The translations under genes and the position numbers were made by a program. DNA of 64,000 nt from Arsenicicoccus piscis (GTDB lineage Bacteria > Actinomycetota > Actinomycetes > Actinomycetales > Dermatophilaceae), in assembly GCF_022568835.1 (NCBI RefSeq), contig NZ_JAKZHV010000003.1:186001-250000 (forward strand). Reading direction: 5' to 3'. Under the pieces are notes generated by a model that saw nothing but the letters and a program-made list of their open reading frames with translations, made no database searches and had not been told where the DNA came from. Below are positions 45,533 through 56,999 of the stretch, one piece after another (positions within the stretch are counted from its first letter, which is position 1; every line of letters begins with the position of its first letter).

Positions 45533-46579
45533 CTACTTGTCCGAGGACTTGGCCCACAGGTTGATGCCGGAGTCGACGGCGTGCTCGTCGATGCGGGCCA
45601 GCTCGGCGTCGGTGAAGTCGAGGTTGCGCACCGCGCCGACGTTGTCCTCGAGCTGCTTGACCGAGGAGGCTCCGGCGACCACGGAGGTGACCCGCTTGTC
45701 CCGCAGCACCCAGGCGAGCGCCATCTGCGCGAGCGACTGACCGCGCTCCTCGGCGATCTCGTTGAGCGCGCGGATGTGGCTCAGCGCCTCGTCGGTGATC
45801 AGGTCCTTGTCCAGCGACTTGCCTTGTGCCGCACGGGAGTCGGCAGGCACGCCTTTGAGGTACTTGTTGGTCAGCATCCCCTGCGCGAGCGGTGAGAACG
45901 CGATGCAGCCGATGCCCTCCTCGCCAAGCACGTCGAGCAGACCCTCGTTCTCGACCCAGCGGTTGAGCATGGAGTAGGACGGCTGGTGGATCACCAGCGG
46001 GGTGCCCATCGAGCGCAGGATGTCGTGGGCCTCCTTGGTGCGCTCTGCGGAGTACGACGACACCCCCACGTAGAGCGCGCGGCCGGATCGCACGGCCGTG
46101 TCCAGCGCGCCCATGGTCTCCTCGAGCGGTGTCGTCTCGTCGAAGCGGTGCGAGTAGAAGATGTCGACGTAGTCGAGACCCATCCGCTCCAGCGACTGGT
46201 CCAGCGAGGCGAGGACGTACTTGCGCGAGCCCCCACCCTGGCCGTAGGGACCCGGCCACATGTCGTAGCCCGCCTTGGACGAGATGATCAGCTCGTCCCG
46301 GTAGCGCCCGAGGTCGCGCTTGAGGTGGCGGCCGAAGTTGCGCTCGGCGGAGCCGTACTCCGGGCCGTAGTTGTTGGCCAGGTCGAAGTGCGTGACCCCG
46401 AGATCGAAGGCGCGGCAGAGGATCTCGCGCTGGCGCTCGAGCGGGGTGTCGTCGCCGAAGTTGTGCCACAGGCCGAGCGAGACGGCGGGCAGGTCGAGCC
46501 CGCTGCGCCCCGAGCGGCGGTAGGGCATCGACTCGTAGCGGTCGCTCGCGGCCTGGTAGTGGTCTACCTCGAAGGTCAT
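45533..46579 (-). CDS. Aldo/keto reductase, YghZ / L-glyceraldehyde-3-phosphate reductase type
   Basis: 348 residues. Catalytic tetrad in context: Asp in THFDLANNYGPEYG with Tyr, Lys in ISSKAGYDMWPGPYG, His in DIFYSHRFD. The extended loop GPYGQGGGSRKYVLASLDQS and the C-terminal RVTSVVAGASSVKQLEDNVG are those of the YghZ/Kv-beta-like group, which reduces methylglyoxal and L-glyceraldehyde 3-phosphate with NADPH. Complete, unlike the AKR at 41103. It diverges from the YghA-type dehydrogenase, the same functional pairing of carbonyl-stress enzymes seen in many bacteria. Confidence 0.93.
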   Translation of the reverse strand: MTFEVDHYQAASDRYESMPYRRSGRSGLDLPAVSLGLWHNFGDDTPLERQREILCRAFDLGVTHFDLANNYGPEYGSAERNFGRHLKRDLGRYRDELIISSKAGYDMWPGPYGQGGGSRKYVLASLDQSLERMGLDYVDIFYSHRFDETTPLEETMGALDTAVRSGRALYVGVSSYSAERTKEAHDILRSMGTPLVIHQPSYSMLNRWVENEGLLDVLGEEGIGCIAFSPLAQGMLTNKYLKGVPADSRAAQGKSLDKDLITDEALSHIRALNEIAEERGQSLAQMALAWVLRDKRVTSVVAGASSVKQLEDNVGAVRNLDFTDAELARIDEHAVDSGINLWAKSSDK

Positions 46580-46683
46580 GGCTGGGTCCTCTCGCGACGG
46601 GGCTGGGTCGGTGTCGGTATGCCACCGACGATAGCGAGCACCGGCCGGGCGAGCGCAAGCAGAGGACCGGCCGATGCAACCAC

Positions 46684-46707
46684 GTCTGCGGGCGCGGAGT
46701 ACGGGTA
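46684..46707 (+). promoter_or_regulatory. Possible stress-sigma-factor promoter of the YghA-type gene
   Basis: GTCT (46684-46687), 15-bp spacer, GGGTA (46703-46707), about 48 bp before the start codon. This is one mismatch from the actinobacterial SigB/SigF pattern GTTT-N(14-16)-GGGTA. The downstream gene type fits a general-stress regulon. Suggestive only. Confidence 0.35.
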
Positions 46708-46754
46708 GGGGGTGAGAAGGACACTCACCGCTTCCTCAACCGCTAAGGAGAGTC

Positions 46755-47702
46755 ATGTCCTCCCAGGACAAGAAGCAGAACGGCGCGACGCAGAACGCCG
46801 ACCAGACCACGACCGACCAGCTCGTCTTCCAGGACCCCACCAAGCGCTACCCGGTCATCAGCCCGCCGGCGAAGGCGTTGCCGGGCACCGGGCTCGACTC
46901 CGAGATGACTCCGAAGGCCGACCTCGGCGAGAAGTCCTACCGCGGCACGGGCCGGCTCGAGGGCCGCAAGGCGCTCATCACCGGCGGTGACTCCGGCATC
47001 GGTGCCGCCACGGCGATCGCCTTCTCGCGCGAGGGCGCCGACGTCGTGATCACCTACCTCCCCGAGGAGGAGAGCGACGCCCAGGAGGTGGCCGAGGTCA
47101 TCCGCGCCGACGGCCGCACCGTCGAGACGATCGCTGGTGACCTGCGCGACAAGGCGTTCGCCAAGAGTCTGGTCGAGCAGGCCGTGAAGGCGCTCGGCGG
47201 CCTCGACATCCTCGTCAACAACGGTGGCAAGCAGGTGGCGACCGAGTCGTTCGACGACATCGACGACGAGCAGCTGGAAGCCACCTACGACATCAACATC
47301 CTGGCGATGTTCCGCCTGGTGCGCGCCGCCCTGCCGCACCTGAAGCCCGGCTCGACGATCATCAACACCACGTCGATCCAGGCCTACTCGCCGTCCCCGA
47401 CCCTCATCGACTACGCGTCGACGAAGGCGGCCATCAACAACTTCACCAAGGGCCTGTCGGAGGCGCTCGCGGAGAAGGGCATCCGCGTGAATGCCGTTGC
47501 GCCGGGACCGATCTGGACGCCGCTGCAGCCGTCGGGCGGGCAGCTGCCGGAGGCCCTTCCCGAGTTCGGGCAGAGCACGGCGCTCGGTCGTGCGGGGCAG
47601 CCGACCGAGCTGGCACCCGCCTACGTGTTCCTCGCGTCGCCCGAGTCCAGCTACGTCGTCGGCGAGACGCTCAACGTCAACGGCGGCATGCCGACCCCGT
47701 AG
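46755..47702 (+). CDS. Short-chain dehydrogenase, YghA-like
   Basis: 315 residues with the long N-terminal extension of the YghA/GsiB-type group (residues 1-70: DPTKRYPVISPPAKALPGTG, GRLEGRKALITGGDSGIG). Then VNNGGKQVATESF, the Ser in INTTSIQAYSP, Tyr and Lys in YASTKAAINN, and VNAVAPGPIWTPLQPSGGQL. All catalytic parts are present. Usual members reduce aldehydes with NAD(P)H during stress. The gene is preceded by AAGGAGAG and a possible SigB-like promoter, and diverges from the YghZ-type reductase. Confidence 0.93.
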   Translation: MSSQDKKQNGATQNADQTTTDQLVFQDPTKRYPVISPPAKALPGTGLDSEMTPKADLGEKSYRGTGRLEGRKALITGGDSGIGAATAIAFSREGADVVITYLPEEESDAQEVAEVIRADGRTVETIAGDLRDKAFAKSLVEQAVKALGGLDILVNNGGKQVATESFDDIDDEQLEATYDINILAMFRLVRAALPHLKPGSTIINTTSIQAYSPSPTLIDYASTKAAINNFTKGLSEALAEKGIRVNAVAPGPIWTPLQPSGGQLPEALPEFGQSTALGRAGQPTELAPAYVFLASPESSYVVGETLNVNGGMPTP

Positions 47703-47735
47703 ACCGTCCCCTGCTGGGAGGTCTACGCTCGGACG

Positions 47736-48845
47736 ATGGGCGGTGGCTCCCCACGCGGGAGCCAGCAGCGGGTCCGGTTCTGTCGGTCCATCGACGGCAC
47801 CACGATCGCCTATGCCGTGCACGGCGCCGGTCCGCCGCTGGTGCTGGACAGCTGTTGGCTCAGCCACCTGGAATTCGACTGGCAGTCACCGGTGTGGCGG
47901 CACTACCTCGTCGAGCTCGGGCGCGACCACACGGTCGTGCGGTTCGACGAGCGCGGCCACGGTCTGTCCCAGCGGGACGTGACGGACTTCAGCCTCGAGC
48001 GACGCATCGATGACCTGACGCAGGTGGTCGACGACCTCGGGCTCGGCCGGTTCGCCCTGATGGCCATGGCGCAGGGCGGGCCGGTCGCGCTTCACTACAC
48101 GGTGCGGCACCCCGAGCGGGTGTCGCACCTGGTGTGTGCCAGCACCTACGCGGGGGTGGGCAACCACGTCACCGACGACGACCGGGAGCTCGAAGCGGCC
48201 TTCGAGGCGATGATCCGGGCGGGCTGGGACCGCAAGGACCCGCTGTTCCGACGCGTCTTCACCACCATGATGATTCCCGGAGCGACCGAGCAGCAGATGC
48301 GCTGGGTCGACGACCTGCAGCAGCGTGCGGTCTCGGCGCGCACGGCCTACGCGGCCCGGCGCCAGCGCGGCGAGGCAGACGCCCTCGACGTGCTGGCGCA
48401 GGTCACCGCGCCGACACTGATCCTGCACTCGCGCCACGAGCGGATGAATGCGTTCGAGCACTCTCTCCTGCTCGCGCACGGCATCCCGGGCGCCCGGCTG
48501 GTCGTCCTCGACAGCGCCAACCACATCCTGCTGGCGGACGAGCCCGCGTGGCAGGTCTTCATCACCGAGGTTCGTGCCTTCCTTGCCACGCCCGACGTCG
48601 ACGGGCGACCGGCCACCGAGGGTGGCCAGGACGGGGGGCGGCCGCTGGACGAGGTGCTGAGCCGGCGCGAGGCGGAGGTGCTGGGCCTCGCCGCGCAAGG
48701 TCTCACCAACGGCGCCATCGCGACGGCCCTCACCCTGAGCGTGCGCACCGTGGAGCGGCACCTGCAGAACGTCTACACCAAGCTCGGTGTCGGCGGGCCG
48801 ACCGCTCGGGCCGTCGCCGTCGTGCGGTGGGTCCGCGACCGCTGA
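47736..48845 (+). CDS. Alpha/beta-hydrolase-fold sensor fused to LuxR-type HTH
   Basis: 369 residues. Residues 15-290 form an alpha/beta-hydrolase fold (VVRFDERGHGLSQ, the acid loop in LILHSRHERMNAF and the His in LDSANHILLADEP). At the nucleophile elbow the expected G-x-S-x-G reads A110-M-A112-Q-G114, so the Ser is Ala and hydrolysis is not expected. Residues about 305-365 are a LuxR/GerE helix-turn-helix (LSRREAEVLGLAAQGLTNGA, LSVRTVERHLQNVYTKLGV). The combination suggests a ligand-binding transcription factor built on a dead hydrolase. It lies 33 bp after the YghA-type gene. Confidence 0.9.
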   Translation: MGGGSPRGSQQRVRFCRSIDGTTIAYAVHGAGPPLVLDSCWLSHLEFDWQSPVWRHYLVELGRDHTVVRFDERGHGLSQRDVTDFSLERRIDDLTQVVDDLGLGRFALMAMAQGGPVALHYTVRHPERVSHLVCASTYAGVGNHVTDDDRELEAAFEAMIRAGWDRKDPLFRRVFTTMMIPGATEQQMRWVDDLQQRAVSARTAYAARRQRGEADALDVLAQVTAPTLILHSRHERMNAFEHSLLLAHGIPGARLVVLDSANHILLADEPAWQVFITEVRAFLATPDVDGRPATEGGQDGGRPLDEVLSRREAEVLGLAAQGLTNGAIATALTLSVRTVERHLQNVYTKLGVGGPTARAVAVVRWVRDR

Positions 48846-49004
48846 GTCGGCTCGTCCCTTGCTCGTCGGGTGGGTGGCGGCGACTACGTAGCCGGTCCAA
48901 CGGTGGGTCGAACGTTGGGTGGCCACGCGGATGTGGTCGCAGACCCGACTTCGTAGCGTCGAGGTGTCGGGTCGCCCGGACCCGTCAGTGCGAGGGGAGT
49001 CGCC

Positions 49005-49367
49005 ATGAGCAAGGCCGCCATCAGTCTCACCACCGGTCTGGAGGACCCGGAGAAGGTCACCGTCGCGTTCCTGGTTGCCGTCGCCGCAGCCGAGGCCGGC
49101 CGGGAGACGACGATGTTTCTCACCAAGGAGGCCGTCCGCCTCGCCGTCTCCGGCGTAGCCCGTGGGGTCGCTTGTGAGGGCTGCCCACCGTTGCCGACCC
49201 TGCTGTCCCGCTACGCAGCGGCTGGTGGCTCGATGCTCGTCTGCGGCATCTGCGTGGACGCCAAGGGCCTCGATCCGTCGACCTTCGTCGACAACGCCAC
49301 CAAGGGCGGGACCGTCCAGCTGTGGCAGTGGATCGGTGACGACAGCTGCACGACCTTTAGCTACTGA
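49005..49367 (+). CDS. DsrE-family sulfur-relay-like protein
   Basis: 120 residues. Fold signs: [35 protein letters not shown] and the Cys-containing loops ACEGCPPLP and [11 protein letters not shown], with a final Cys in DDSCTTFSY. DsrE/TusD-like proteins carry persulfides or act as small redox proteins; five cysteines in 120 residues support such a role, but no sulfur gene is adjacent. ATG at 49005 with GAGGGGAG upstream. Followed by a 40-bp inverted repeat shared with the convergent UvrA-like gene. Confidence 0.87.
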   Translation: MSKAAISLTTGLEDPEKVTVAFLVAVAAAEAGRETTMFLTKEAVRLAVSGVARGVACEGCPPLPTLLSRYAAAGGSMLVCGICVDAKGLDPSTFVDNATKGGTVQLWQWIGDDSCTTFSY

Positions 49368-49383
49368 GGGCGCCCGAAGGATG

Positions 49384-49423
49384 GTGGCAGTCTGCTGGTC
49401 AGATCTGACGTGCAGACTGCCAC
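49384..49423. terminator. 40-bp inverted repeat / bidirectional terminator
   Basis: GTGGCAGTCTGC (49384-49395) pairs with GCAGACTGCCAC (49412-49423). The spacer itself contains the perfect palindrome GTCAGATCTGAC, so nearly all 40 bases pair. It lies between the convergent DsrE and UvrA-like genes (stops 49367 and 49456). Confidence 0.82.
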
Positions 49424-49455
49424 TGTGTTGGGCGGGGGCGCTGAGGGCGCGGGCC

Positions 49456-51879
<2,424 letters not shown>

Positions 51880-51941
51880 CAGGGTCTCCCGTGCTGTCCG
51901 GACGATGGGGTCGTGCCTACCGTAGACCCCCCGCGGCCGGA

Positions 51942-53054
51942 TCAGACCGCGTCCAGCAACCGCTCGCGAGCCAGTGCGACGGCTCGCGCCCGTGCGCCGA
52001 GGAACGGCGCGTCCCGCCGCACGACGGCGGACTCGAGGCGCACCGGGTAGGGGGCGAGCGGGTCGAGGGCCTCGGTCAGTGCGTCGACCAGCCCGGGTGC
52101 GTCGGACCACGGCCCGCCGAGCACCACCAGGCCGGGGTCGAGCAGGCTGACGCAGGACGCGAGGGCGCCCCCGACGGCCTCGCCCACGCGCCGTCGGGTG
52201 GCCTCGTCGACCAGGCGCTCGCGCAGCAGCACGGGGTCGAGGCTCGTCGTGCCGGGCAGCGCGACGTCGAGTTCACAAAGGGCGTCGAGCAGTCGGGTCG
52301 CCCGACCGTCGGCGCCCTGGGTGAGGACGTAGGCGATCTCGCCCCCCAGCCCACGCCGGCCGGTCACGAGCCGCCCCTCGTCGACGACTGCCGCCCCCAG
52401 CCCCGCACCGAGGTAGACGTAGAGGAAGTTGTCCACCGGATCGCCCGCGTCGGCTCGAGCTGCCCTCTCCGCCAACGCAGCCCAGTGCACGTCGTTGTCG
52501 AGGACGCCGGCGTCACCGATCACGTCACGCAGCGATCCCTCGTCCAGGACGAAGGGCGAGCCCTCGAGCAGGACGAGGCGCCCGTGCGCGGAGTCCACCG
52601 GGTCCGCGACGCTGAGCACCCGGTCTACGGGGAGGGGGCCGTGGGCGGCCTCGACCTCGCCGAGCAGCGTGTGCAGGGCCGTCGTCAGCTCGGCCACGGT
52701 GGTCGTGGACCCGATCGGGTGCCGGTGCACCCGGTCCGCGGCGGGGCTCTCGTCGGGTCCCGCGGCCGCGTCGACGACCTCGGCCACGACCTCGCCGGGG
52801 CCCGCGTGCGCGACGAGGGCCCGACCGGCACCGGGCACCACCCGGCAGTAGGTCCCGGACCGGCCACGGGCTCCCTGCTGACGTCCCGCCTCCTCGACCA
52901 GGCCGGCGTCGGCGAGCCGCCGCACGCTCTCCGACGCGGTCGGCCGGGAGATCCCGACCCGCTGGGCGAGCTCGGCGCGGGTCAGCTGCCCGGCGTCGAG
53001 CAGGGCCGCGAGCACCAGGCGATCGGTCGTGCGGCGGAGCAGATCGGCGTCCAT
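51942..53054 (-). CDS. ROK-family transcriptional regulator
   Basis: 370 residues. N-terminal helix-turn-helix: LTRAELAQRVGISRPTASESVRRLADAGLVEE. The rest is a ROK sugar-kinase-like domain with YVYLGAGLGAAVVDEGRLV and GRRGLGGEIAYVL; the usual zinc-binding CxCGxxGC motif is not visible, so kinase activity is unlikely. It diverges from the DUF1479 gene across a 103-bp gap holding two dyads, and probably controls it. Confidence 0.88.
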   Translation of the reverse strand: MDADLLRRTTDRLVLAALLDAGQLTRAELAQRVGISRPTASESVRRLADAGLVEEAGRQQGARGRSGTYCRVVPGAGRALVAHAGPGEVVAEVVDAAAGPDESPAADRVHRHPIGSTTTVAELTTALHTLLGEVEAAHGPLPVDRVLSVADPVDSAHGRLVLLEGSPFVLDEGSLRDVIGDAGVLDNDVHWAALAERAARADAGDPVDNFLYVYLGAGLGAAVVDEGRLVTGRRGLGGEIAYVLTQGADGRATRLLDALCELDVALPGTTSLDPVLLRERLVDEATRRRVGEAVGGALASCVSLLDPGLVVLGGPWSDAPGLVDALTEALDPLAPYPVRLESAVVRRDAPFLGARARAVALARERLLDAV

Positions 53055-53065
53055 GAGGTTCTTTC

Positions 53066-53125
53066 GTTAAGCCTCTTTACAAAAACGCGAGAGGCGAGGC
53101 ACCATTGGTTAGGAGAACTTACCAA
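53066..53125. promoter_or_regulatory. Two dyads between the ROK and DUF1479 genes
   Basis: GTTAA-N5-TTTAC (53066-53080) lies 11 bp before the ROK start. TTGGTTA-N7-TTACCAA (53105-53125, one arm mismatch) lies about 33 bp before the DUF1479 start. The second encloses GTT-N5-AAC. The A/T-rich gap stands out from the surrounding high-GC DNA. Candidate ROK operators. Confidence 0.55.
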
Positions 53126-53157
53126 ACCAGCCCGGCCCGCGACCGAAGGAGCTCGTC

Positions 53158-54522
53158 ATGACCACCAGCACCACGACGGCCAGCACCACCACGGCCACCA
53201 CCACGGCCACCACCACGGCCACCAGCGCGACCACCAGCGCGACCACCACGACGACCCCGCCGCTCCCGCACTGGGAGGAGGCACCGGAGGACCTCGGCAC
53301 CGCCATCCGCGAGATCAAGGCAGCCATCCGCACCCGCATCGAGGCGTCCGGGTCGACCGTCGAGGAGGTCTTCGCGAAGGTGGAGGCCAAGGTCCGTGCC
53401 GAGGTCGAGGACATCAAGGCCGCCAAGGCGCGGGGCGAGTCCGTCTGGCCCGAGGTCGATTTCGCCGACGTCGAGGCGGGCACGGTCTCCTACGAGACGC
53501 TCGCCCTGCTGCGCCGACGGGGCTGCGTCGTCATCCGCGGGCACTTCCCCCGGGAGCAGGCGCAGGGGTGGGACCGCGACATCCTCGACTACGTCGAGCG
53601 CAACCACTTCTTCGAGAGCTACCGGGGGCCCGGTGACGACTTCTTCGGGACGGTCGGCTCCAAGCCCGAGATCTACCCGGTCTACTGGTCGCCGACGCAG
53701 ATGGAGGCGCGTCAGCACCCGCGGATGGCCAGGGCGCAGGCGTTCCTCAACGGGCTGTGGAAGAGCGAGTCCGAGGGTGTCCGGTGGTTCGACCCCGAGC
53801 GCGACTCGCTCTACCCCGACCGGATCCGGCGGCGCCCGCCGGGCGCGACCTCCGCCGGGCTCGGCTCGCACCTGGACCCCGGCACGCTGGACCTGTGGAT
53901 GACCCAGGGCTACCAGCAGCACTTCCGGCACCTGTTCGACGGCAACGTCGACGCGTACGACCCCTGGGACGCGGCCTACCGCACCGACGCTGCGCAGTAC
54001 CCCGGCTCCACGATGTGCTCGGTCTTCCGCACCTTCCAAGGCTGGACGGCGCTGTCGGAGATGGACCACGACCAGGGCGTGCTCTACACCGTGCCGATCC
54101 CGCACGCCATGGCCTACCTGATGCTGCGCCCGCTCCTGCCGGACGTGCCCGAGGACGAGATGTGCGGGGTGACCGTCAACCAGGTCTTCCCGGCCAACGA
54201 GCAGTGGCACCCGTTGCTCCTCGAGGCGACCGCAGGCATCCCCGACGTCCAGCCGGGGGACTCGGTGTGGTGGCACTGCGACATGATCCACGGCGTGGAA
54301 CCCGTTGAGGATCAGAAGGGTTGGGGCAACGTGATGTACATCCCGGCCGCCCCCTGGTGCGCCAAGAACGCCGCCTACGCCGAGCTGGTCCTCAAGGCCT
54401 TCCGCGCCGGTGAGAGCCCGGCGGACTTCCCCGAGGAGCACTACGAGGTCGAGTGGGCCGACCGCTACCGCGAGGACCAGCTGAACGACACCGGTCGCCG
54501 CGGTCTCGGGCTCACCGGCTGA
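53158..54522 (+). CDS. DUF1479 (YbiU-like) putative 2-oxoglutarate/iron oxygenase
   Basis: 454 residues. The first 35 are almost only Thr, Ala and Ser (TTTASTTTATTT), encoded by repeated ACC/ACG/GCC codons, and look like a disordered extension. From residue 37 the DUF1479 pattern follows: DLGTAIREIKAAI, RRGCVVIRGHFPREQAQGW, EIYPVYWSPTQMEARQHPRM, GSHLDPGTLDLWM (His-x-Asp) and the late His in WWHCDMIHGVEP. These suit an Fe(II)/2-oxoglutarate jelly roll; substrate unknown. ATG at 53158 after GAAGGAG. Divergent from the ROK regulator, so possibly sugar- or metabolite-induced. Confidence 0.87.
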   Translation: MTTSTTTASTTTATTTATTTATSATTSATTTTTPPLPHWEEAPEDLGTAIREIKAAIRTRIEASGSTVEEVFAKVEAKVRAEVEDIKAAKARGESVWPEVDFADVEAGTVSYETLALLRRRGCVVIRGHFPREQAQGWDRDILDYVERNHFFESYRGPGDDFFGTVGSKPEIYPVYWSPTQMEARQHPRMARAQAFLNGLWKSESEGVRWFDPERDSLYPDRIRRRPPGATSAGLGSHLDPGTLDLWMTQGYQQHFRHLFDGNVDAYDPWDAAYRTDAAQYPGSTMCSVFRTFQGWTALSEMDHDQGVLYTVPIPHAMAYLMLRPLLPDVPEDEMCGVTVNQVFPANEQWHPLLLEATAGIPDVQPGDSVWWHCDMIHGVEPVEDQKGWGNVMYIPAAPWCAKNAAYAELVLKAFRAGESPADFPEEHYEVEWADRYREDQLNDTGRRGLGLTG

Positions 54523-54618
54523 GGCTCGCGTCGATCACGGCGTCGGTCACCGCCACGATCACAGCCTCGATGAGCGACGATGACCTGACGACGCCCGCGA
54601 CGACGACAGGAGGGGCGC

Positions 54619-55269
54619 ATGGCGCCGAGGTCTGGACCCAAGCTGCCGATGAGTGCCGCCAACCGGTTCACCGTGGCCGTGCTGGTGGGCCTCATCGCGG
54701 GGGCCATCAGCGTCCCGTTGTCCGACCTGCCGCTCGGCGCGCTCATCGGGATCACGGCGCTGCACGCGGTGTTCGTCGCGTCCGGCTGGATCAGCCTGTG
54801 GCCGCTGGACGCGACGCTCACCAGTGACAACGCTCGACGCGAGGACTTCAACCCTGCGGTCGAGGAGCTGTTGGTCGTCGCCATCTCGCTGTGCGGGCTG
54901 TTCGGCATCGGCATCCTCGTGGTGCTGGGCGGCTCGGCGGAGGGCAAGACCGCGGCGGCGCTGGCGCTGCTCGCCGTGTTCCTCGCCTGGGGCAGCGTCC
55001 ACCTGATGTACGCCGGCCGCTACGCCTACCTCTACTACCACGAGGGCACCGGTGGCGGGATCGACTTCAACTCCAAGCAGCCGCCCGCCTATCGCGACTT
55101 CTTCTACTTCAGCTACAACCTCGGCATGACCTATCAGGTCTCGGACACCTCGGTGTCCAGCACCGAGATCCGCTCGGTCGCGCTGCGGCACTGCCTGCTC
55201 GCCTACGTCTTCGGCGTCGTCGTGCTGGCCAGCACGATCAACCTCGTCACCAGCATCGCGACCGGTTGA
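54619..55269 (+). CDS. DUF1345 membrane protein
   Basis: 216 residues. Five hydrophobic helices and the DUF1345 core: [57 protein letters not shown] and the signature [20 protein letters not shown], followed by [23 protein letters not shown]1345 proteins are bacterial inner-membrane proteins without assigned function. AGGAGGGG precedes the ATG at 54619. It is followed 10 bp later by a DksA/TraR-like protein in the same direction. Confidence 0.92.
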   Translation: MAPRSGPKLPMSAANRFTVAVLVGLIAGAISVPLSDLPLGALIGITALHAVFVASGWISLWPLDATLTSDNARREDFNPAVEELLVVAISLCGLFGIGILVVLGGSAEGKTAAALALLAVFLAWGSVHLMYAGRYAYLYYHEGTGGGIDFNSKQPPAYRDFFYFSYNLGMTYQVSDTSVSSTEIRSVALRHCLLAYVFGVVVLASTINLVTSIATG

Positions 55270-55279
55270 GCTGGGTGCG

Positions 55280-55648
55280 ATGAGCGACGGTGCGATGGGC
55301 GAGGGCGCGATGAGCGACGCGGACCACCGGGCGCGGCTGCTCGCCGACCGGGCCGAGGCGGTCGAGCGGATGCGCGACCTCGGCACCAGCTTCGACGACA
55401 TCGTCGACGCCGCGCGGGACAGCAACCTGGACGACGAGCACGATCCCGAGGGCAGCACGATCGCGGCCGAGCGCTCGCTGGTCAGCTCGCTCGCGCGCGG
55501 CACGGCCCGCCAGGTCGCGCAGATCGACGCGGCGCTCGCGCGCCTCGACGCCGGCACCTACGGCGTCTGCACGAGCTGCGGTAGACCCATCGGGGCCGCC
55601 CGGCTCGAGGCCCGTGCCGCTGCGGCCCGGTGCATCGACTGCGCCTGA
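55280..55648 (+). CDS. TraR/DksA-type zinc-finger protein
   Basis: 122 residues from the ATG at 55280; an ATG at 55310 may be the true start, since the first ten residues (MSDGAMGEGA) look added. A long helix pair (RARLLADRAEAVERMRDLG, IAAERSLVSSLARGTARQV) is followed by a C4 zinc finger CTSCG...CIDC with the RPIGAARLEARAAAARC spacer typical of actinobacterial DksA/TraR proteins. In place of the DksA coiled-coil tip DxxDxA I see DDIVDAARDS, so ribosomal-RNA-type control is not certain. Function probably at RNA polymerase. Confidence 0.87.
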   Translation: MSDGAMGEGAMSDADHRARLLADRAEAVERMRDLGTSFDDIVDAARDSNLDDEHDPEGSTIAAERSLVSSLARGTARQVAQIDAALARLDAGTYGVCTSCGRPIGAARLEARAAAARCIDCA

Positions 55649-55757
55649 CCCGCCGGTGCGCCCCGCGTCGGCCGCGTCGGCCGCGTCGGGAAGGATGGGG
55701 TGGGCGTGCTGATCTGGGCCGAGCTGATCGGCCCCAGTCGACCAGAGAGGGTGAACG

Positions 55758-56951
55758 ATGCCGGAGCTCGTGGCACTGGTGCAGTCGTTGGTGGACGGCC
55801 ACACCGCCGAGGGCGAGGAGCGCGAGCTCCTCGCGCTGCTGGAGGCGGCGAGCCCCGAGGAGCTGAACGACGCGCTGACCGGCGGCGTCGCACGCCCGCT
55901 CATGACCAGCGTCGACAACCGCGTCTTCGGCCCAGACCTGCGCAGCGAGCTGATCGACCTGCTCGCCCGGCGGCGGCGTGCGGACCTGTCGATCGAGGCC
56001 CAGGCCGCCCTGATCCACGCCATGCAGGAGGGCCACACCACCGCAGAGATGGAGCGGGCGATCCTCGACCTCTTCCTGGCGCTGCGCGGGGACGAGCTGA
56101 CGGCGCTGAAGAACCAGGTCAACCAGCGCACGGACCACCACGACCTCGAGGGCCTGGTGTTCGTCGACATCGACGACGACGAGGTGCGCACCCGGCTGGT
56201 CGAGCACTTCCAGTCGCAGGCCGGTGCGGCGACGGTGCGCGAGGCCAAGGTGCTCTCGGACATCGACGACACGGCGTTCTCCCGGATCCACGAGACGCGG
56301 TATCCCAAGGGCACGCTCATCCCGGGGGTACTCGCGCTCTACGAGGCGCTGGACCAGGGACCCGACGACGCGCCTCGGTCCACGGGTGACCTGACGTTCG
56401 TGACCGCGCGACCGATGGACGCGCTCGGGCTGATCGAGAACCACACGCGAGACTCGTTGCGCAAGGCCGGGATCGGCACCTCGTCGGTGCTCTCCGGGGG
56501 CTTCCTCAGCCTGCACGCCAAGGATGCGATGGCCGGCAAGAAGCTGCAGAACATCGAGCACTACAACGCGATCTACCCGGAGTACGACCTGGTCTTCATC
56601 GGCGACTCCGGGCAGGGTGACGTGCTCGTCGGCGAGCGGATGTACGAGGCGCACGGGCGGGTCGTCAAGGCCGTCTTCATCCACGACGTCGTCGCCACAC
56701 CTCCCGAGGAGCGCGCCCGGCACACCGAGGGCGGCATCCACTTCGTCGACACCTACGTGGGCGCGGGCGTGATCGCGCGCCGCCTCGGCCTGATCTCTGC
56801 CGCCGGACTCGAGCGGATCGTCGCGGAGTCGCGCTCGGGGTTCGACCAGGTGCCGTGGGACTCACCCGAGCAGGAGGCCGCCATGCGGGAGCTGCTGGAC
56901 CGGGACGTCGCGCTCGCCGAGGGACAGCCGGTGTCGCCCAAATCCCGGTGA
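55758..56951 (+). CDS. App1-like phosphatidate-phosphatase-domain protein
   Basis: 397 residues. The first 160 are helical and acidic without a named domain. From residue about 165 the HAD-like App1 catalytic domain begins: KVLSDIDDTAFSRI (DxDDT nucleophile motif), TFVTARPMDAL, the Lys in HAKDAMAGKKLQNIEHY and FIGDSGQGDVLVGERMY. These are the four HAD motifs in order. Yeast App1 dephosphorylates phosphatidic acid; the bacterial substrate is unproven. There is no signal peptide. Transcribed with the DksA-like gene, gap 109 bp. Confidence 0.85.
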   Translation: MPELVALVQSLVDGHTAEGEERELLALLEAASPEELNDALTGGVARPLMTSVDNRVFGPDLRSELIDLLARRRRADLSIEAQAALIHAMQEGHTTAEMERAILDLFLALRGDELTALKNQVNQRTDHHDLEGLVFVDIDDDEVRTRLVEHFQSQAGAATVREAKVLSDIDDTAFSRIHETRYPKGTLIPGVLALYEALDQGPDDAPRSTGDLTFVTARPMDALGLIENHTRDSLRKAGIGTSSVLSGGFLSLHAKDAMAGKKLQNIEHYNAIYPEYDLVFIGDSGQGDVLVGERMYEAHGRVVKAVFIHDVVATPPEERARHTEGGIHFVDTYVGAGVIARRLGLISAAGLERIVAESRSGFDQVPWDSPEQEAAMRELLDRDVALAEGQPVSPKSR

Positions 56952-56999
56952 GCGGTCACGCTCTGTAGCACACTGGACCCCGGGGACAGGGGGAGTGCC

